Source of the DNA: Pelagibacteraceae bacterium AG-337-G06
Lineage (GTDB): Bacteria; Pseudomonadota; Alphaproteobacteria; Pelagibacterales; AG-422-B15
Direction: 5' to 3'
Length of the DNA stretch: 64,000 nucleotides
Assembly (NCBI GenBank): GCA_003282175.1
Contig: QBZX01000002.1
Span: 62,001-126,000, forward strand
The position numbers and the translations under genes were made by a program. Every line of letters begins with the position of its first letter. Position 1 is the stretch's first letter. Positions 62,000-64,000 of the stretch are shown piece after piece. The notes beneath the pieces were generated by a model, which saw only the letters and a program-made list of their open reading frames with translations, did no database searches and was not told the DNA's origin.

Positions 62000-63340
62000 T
62001 TAGAGTTTATTTATATTTTTTTCTAGCCAATTAATTGGTACAGCTCCATTTTTAAAATCATTTGAAGAAAGTATTTTTTTATGGAGATCAATGTTTGTTT
62101 CTATTCCATCAATAACAATTTCATTTAGCGATCTAAGTGCTCTTTTGATTGCGTGGTTTCTGGTTCTGCCTGTTACAATAAGCTTTGCTAATAGGTTGTC
62201 ATAGTAATGGGGTACTTTATAGCCAGAGTAAATGAATGTGTCTAATCTAATGCCATTACCCGCTGGCGGATGATACATTTTAATTGTTCCTGCAGATGGT
62301 TTAAAATCATCAGAATTTTCAGCGTTTATTCTACATTCTATTGAGTGACCTAGAGGCTTAATATTTTCCTGAGATGTAAATATTTTATCACCTGCAGCTA
62401 CACAAATTTGTTCTCTTACTAAATCTATTCTTGTTAACATCTCAGTTATTGGATGCTCAACCTGAAGTCTCGTATTCATTTCCATAAAATAGAATTCATT
62501 ATCTGCGAATAAGAACTCAAGAGTACCTAAGCCTAAATAACCCATCTTTGCCATTGCATCTATACATATTTTGAATAGCTTTTCTTTTTTGGCTTGATCT
62601 ATTTCAGGCGCCAGCGCTTCTTCGATTACTTTTTGGTTCCTTCTTTGAATTGAGCAGTCTCTTTCATGTAAATGTAGAAAATTATTATGACTGTCACAAA
62701 TTACTTGAATTTCGATATGCCTAGGCGAGTCAATGAATTTTTCTATGTAAATTGAATCATTTCCGAAAAATGATAACGCTTCTTGTTTTAATATTGGTAA
62801 AGCATCGGTTAATTCTTTTTCATCATGTACTACTTTCATTCCTCTCCCCCCACCACCCGCACTTGCTTTTAATAGAACAGGGAACCCAATATTCTTTGAC
62901 GTATTTAATGCCTCTTCAAGGTCAACTATTGCTTCTTTTGAGCCGGGAACTGTAGGCACACCGTATTCTTGCATTATTTTTTTTGCTTGTATTTTATCTC
63001 CCATCATACTGATGTGTTTATACTTTGGCCCTATGAATGTTAATTTGTGATCATCAAGCATTTTTGCAAATGACGCATTTTCAGATAAGAACCCGTAGCC
63101 GGGATGAACTGCTTGTGCACCAGTAATTTCGCAAGCTGAGATAATTGCATGTGCATTTAAATAGCTTTTATTTACGGGGTTTGGCCCTATGCAAACACTT
63201 TCGTCAGCTATTCTCACGTGCATTGAGTCTGCATCAGCTTCACTATGAATAGCTACAGTTGATATTCCAAGTTCTTGACAAGCTCTATTAATTCTAACCG
63301 CAATTTCTCCTCGGTTAGCAATCAATACTTTATCAAACAT
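62000..63340 (-). CDS. accC: Acetyl-CoA carboxylase biotin carboxylase subunit
   Basis: MFDKVLIANRGEIAVRI; KASAGGGGRGMKVV; MEMNTRLQVEHPITEM. Confidence 0.99.
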   Translation of the reverse strand: MFDKVLIANRGEIAVRINRACQELGISTVAIHSEADADSMHVRIADESVCIGPNPVNKSYLNAHAIISACEITGAQAVHPGYGFLSENASFAKMLDDHKLTFIGPKYKHISMMGDKIQAKKIMQEYGVPTVPGSKEAIVDLEEALNTSKNIGFPVLLKASAGGGGRGMKVVHDEKELTDALPILKQEALSFFGNDSIYIEKFIDSPRHIEIQVICDSHNNFLHLHERDCSIQRRNQKVIEEALAPEIDQAKKEKLFKICIDAMAKMGYLGLGTLEFLFADNEFYFMEMNTRLQVEHPITEMLTRIDLVREQICVAAGDKIFTSQENIKPLGHSIECRINAENSDDFKPSAGTIKMYHPPAGNGIRLDTFIYSGYKVPHYYDNLLAKLIVTGRTRNHAIKRALRSLNEIVIDGIETNIDLHKKILSSNDFKNGAVPINWLEKNINKL

Positions 63341-63787
63341 TTAACCTATTAGCATTAACGGCTGTCCAAATTCGACTGCCTGCTCATTATCAACAAGTAT
63401 TTTCAAAACCTTTCCTTGCATCGAGGACTCGATTGGATTCATGGTTTTCATTGCCTCAATAATAAGTAGGGTTTGGCCAGATTTAACCTGGCTGCCAATA
63501 TCAACAAATTTATTTGCTCCCGGCTCGGGTTGAAGATAGACAGTTCCTACCATTGGTGATTTTACTGCTCTGGGGTCATTCTTAAAATCTGTTATGATAT
63601 TTTCTTCTTGATCATTTTTAATTTGTGTTGAGGCTGGGGCAATTTTTTGAGCTGCTGCTGCTTTAGAAACAGACACTGAAAAACTTCCATCTGAATAGGA
63701 AATTTCAGTTAGGTTTAAGTCGTCCAATATTTTTGCCAAGTCTTTTATTGGCTTAGTATCTATTATCTTTTTTGTTTTATCTGACAT
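63341..63787 (-). CDS. accB: Acetyl-CoA carboxylase biotin carboxyl carrier protein
   Basis: C-terminal biotinyl domain with IIEAMKTMNPIESSMQGKV. Confidence 0.98.
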   Translation of the reverse strand: MSDKTKKIIDTKPIKDLAKILDDLNLTEISYSDGSFSVSVSKAAAAQKIAPASTQIKNDQEENIITDFKNDPRAVKSPMVGTVYLQPEPGANKFVDIGSQVKSGQTLLIIEAMKTMNPIESSMQGKVLKILVDNEQAVEFGQPLMLIG

Positions 63788-63797
63788 ATTATTATAT

Positions 63798-64000
63798 TTA
63801 TATTAAATTATTGATACCATCAACAGCAAGTAAGTAACTATTAGATCCAAATCCACATATCACACCATTAACACCCTTGCTTATAAAAGAATGATGTCTA
63901 AAGTCTTCACGTTTGAATAAATTCGTAAGATGTATTTCAATTTTTGGAATTTGAATTGCGAGCAAAGCGTCCAACAAGGCAACCGAAGTGTGAGAAAAGC
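63798..64000 (-). CDS. aroQ: Type II 3-dehydroquinate dehydratase, C-terminal fragment (truncated by window end)
   Basis: Minus-strand translation AFSHTSVALLDALLAIQIPKIEIHLTNLFKREDFRHHSFISKGVNGVICGFGSNSYLLAVDGINNLI*; upstream of accB as in other proteobacteria. Confidence 0.92.
   Translation of the reverse strand, partial: FSHTSVALLDALLAIQIPKIEIHLTNLFKREDFRHHSFISKGVNGVICGFGSNSYLLAVDGINNLI

Noticed and set aside
1-64000. Mobile elements, CRISPR arrays, prophage, toxin-antitoxin or defence systems, tRNA/rRNA genes
   Set aside because: Read through all intergenic regions and ORFs; no repeat-spacer arrays, transposase/integrase motifs, defence genes or tRNA cloverleaf with TTCRANNC arm recognised.

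Overview
Low-GC (AT-rich), very compact bacterial chromosome segment. Protein similarity recognised by eye and gene order (recA-alaS-icd; rlmE-guaB-x-guaA; panB-TPR-bamB-der; rpsF-rpsR-rplI-dnaB-alr; fabD-fabG-acpP-fabF-gmk; lptF-lptG-lptD-surA-rsmA; purMN | DUF2066-pgsA-like-hda; rnd-aspS; nrdJ; NDUFA12-DUF2155; accCB-aroQ) indicate a streamlined, probably marine, alphaproteobacterium; the exact clade cannot be settled from this window. Nearly everything is core or housekeeping. The one accessory-looking block is a tolC-padR-adaptor-RND-RND efflux operon. I saw no rRNA, tRNA, CRISPR, transposase, integrase or phage genes. I found no clear multi-gene novel system. The most interesting signals are: (1) a single-GTPase-domain Der (EngA) in the canonical bamB-der slot; (2) a SurA homologue with its parvulin domains apparently excised; (3) tandem 15-19 bp palindromes spaced exactly 30 bp at the efflux-operon promoter; (4) a candidate tandem NrdR-box pair spaced exactly 31 bp upstream of nrdJ; (5) a GAAC-N7-GAAC LexA-type site upstream of recA; (6) all eight convergent gene junctions overlapping or abutting at their 3' ends, three with interlocked 4-nt stop codons; (7) repeated loss of single genes from otherwise conserved operon skeletons.
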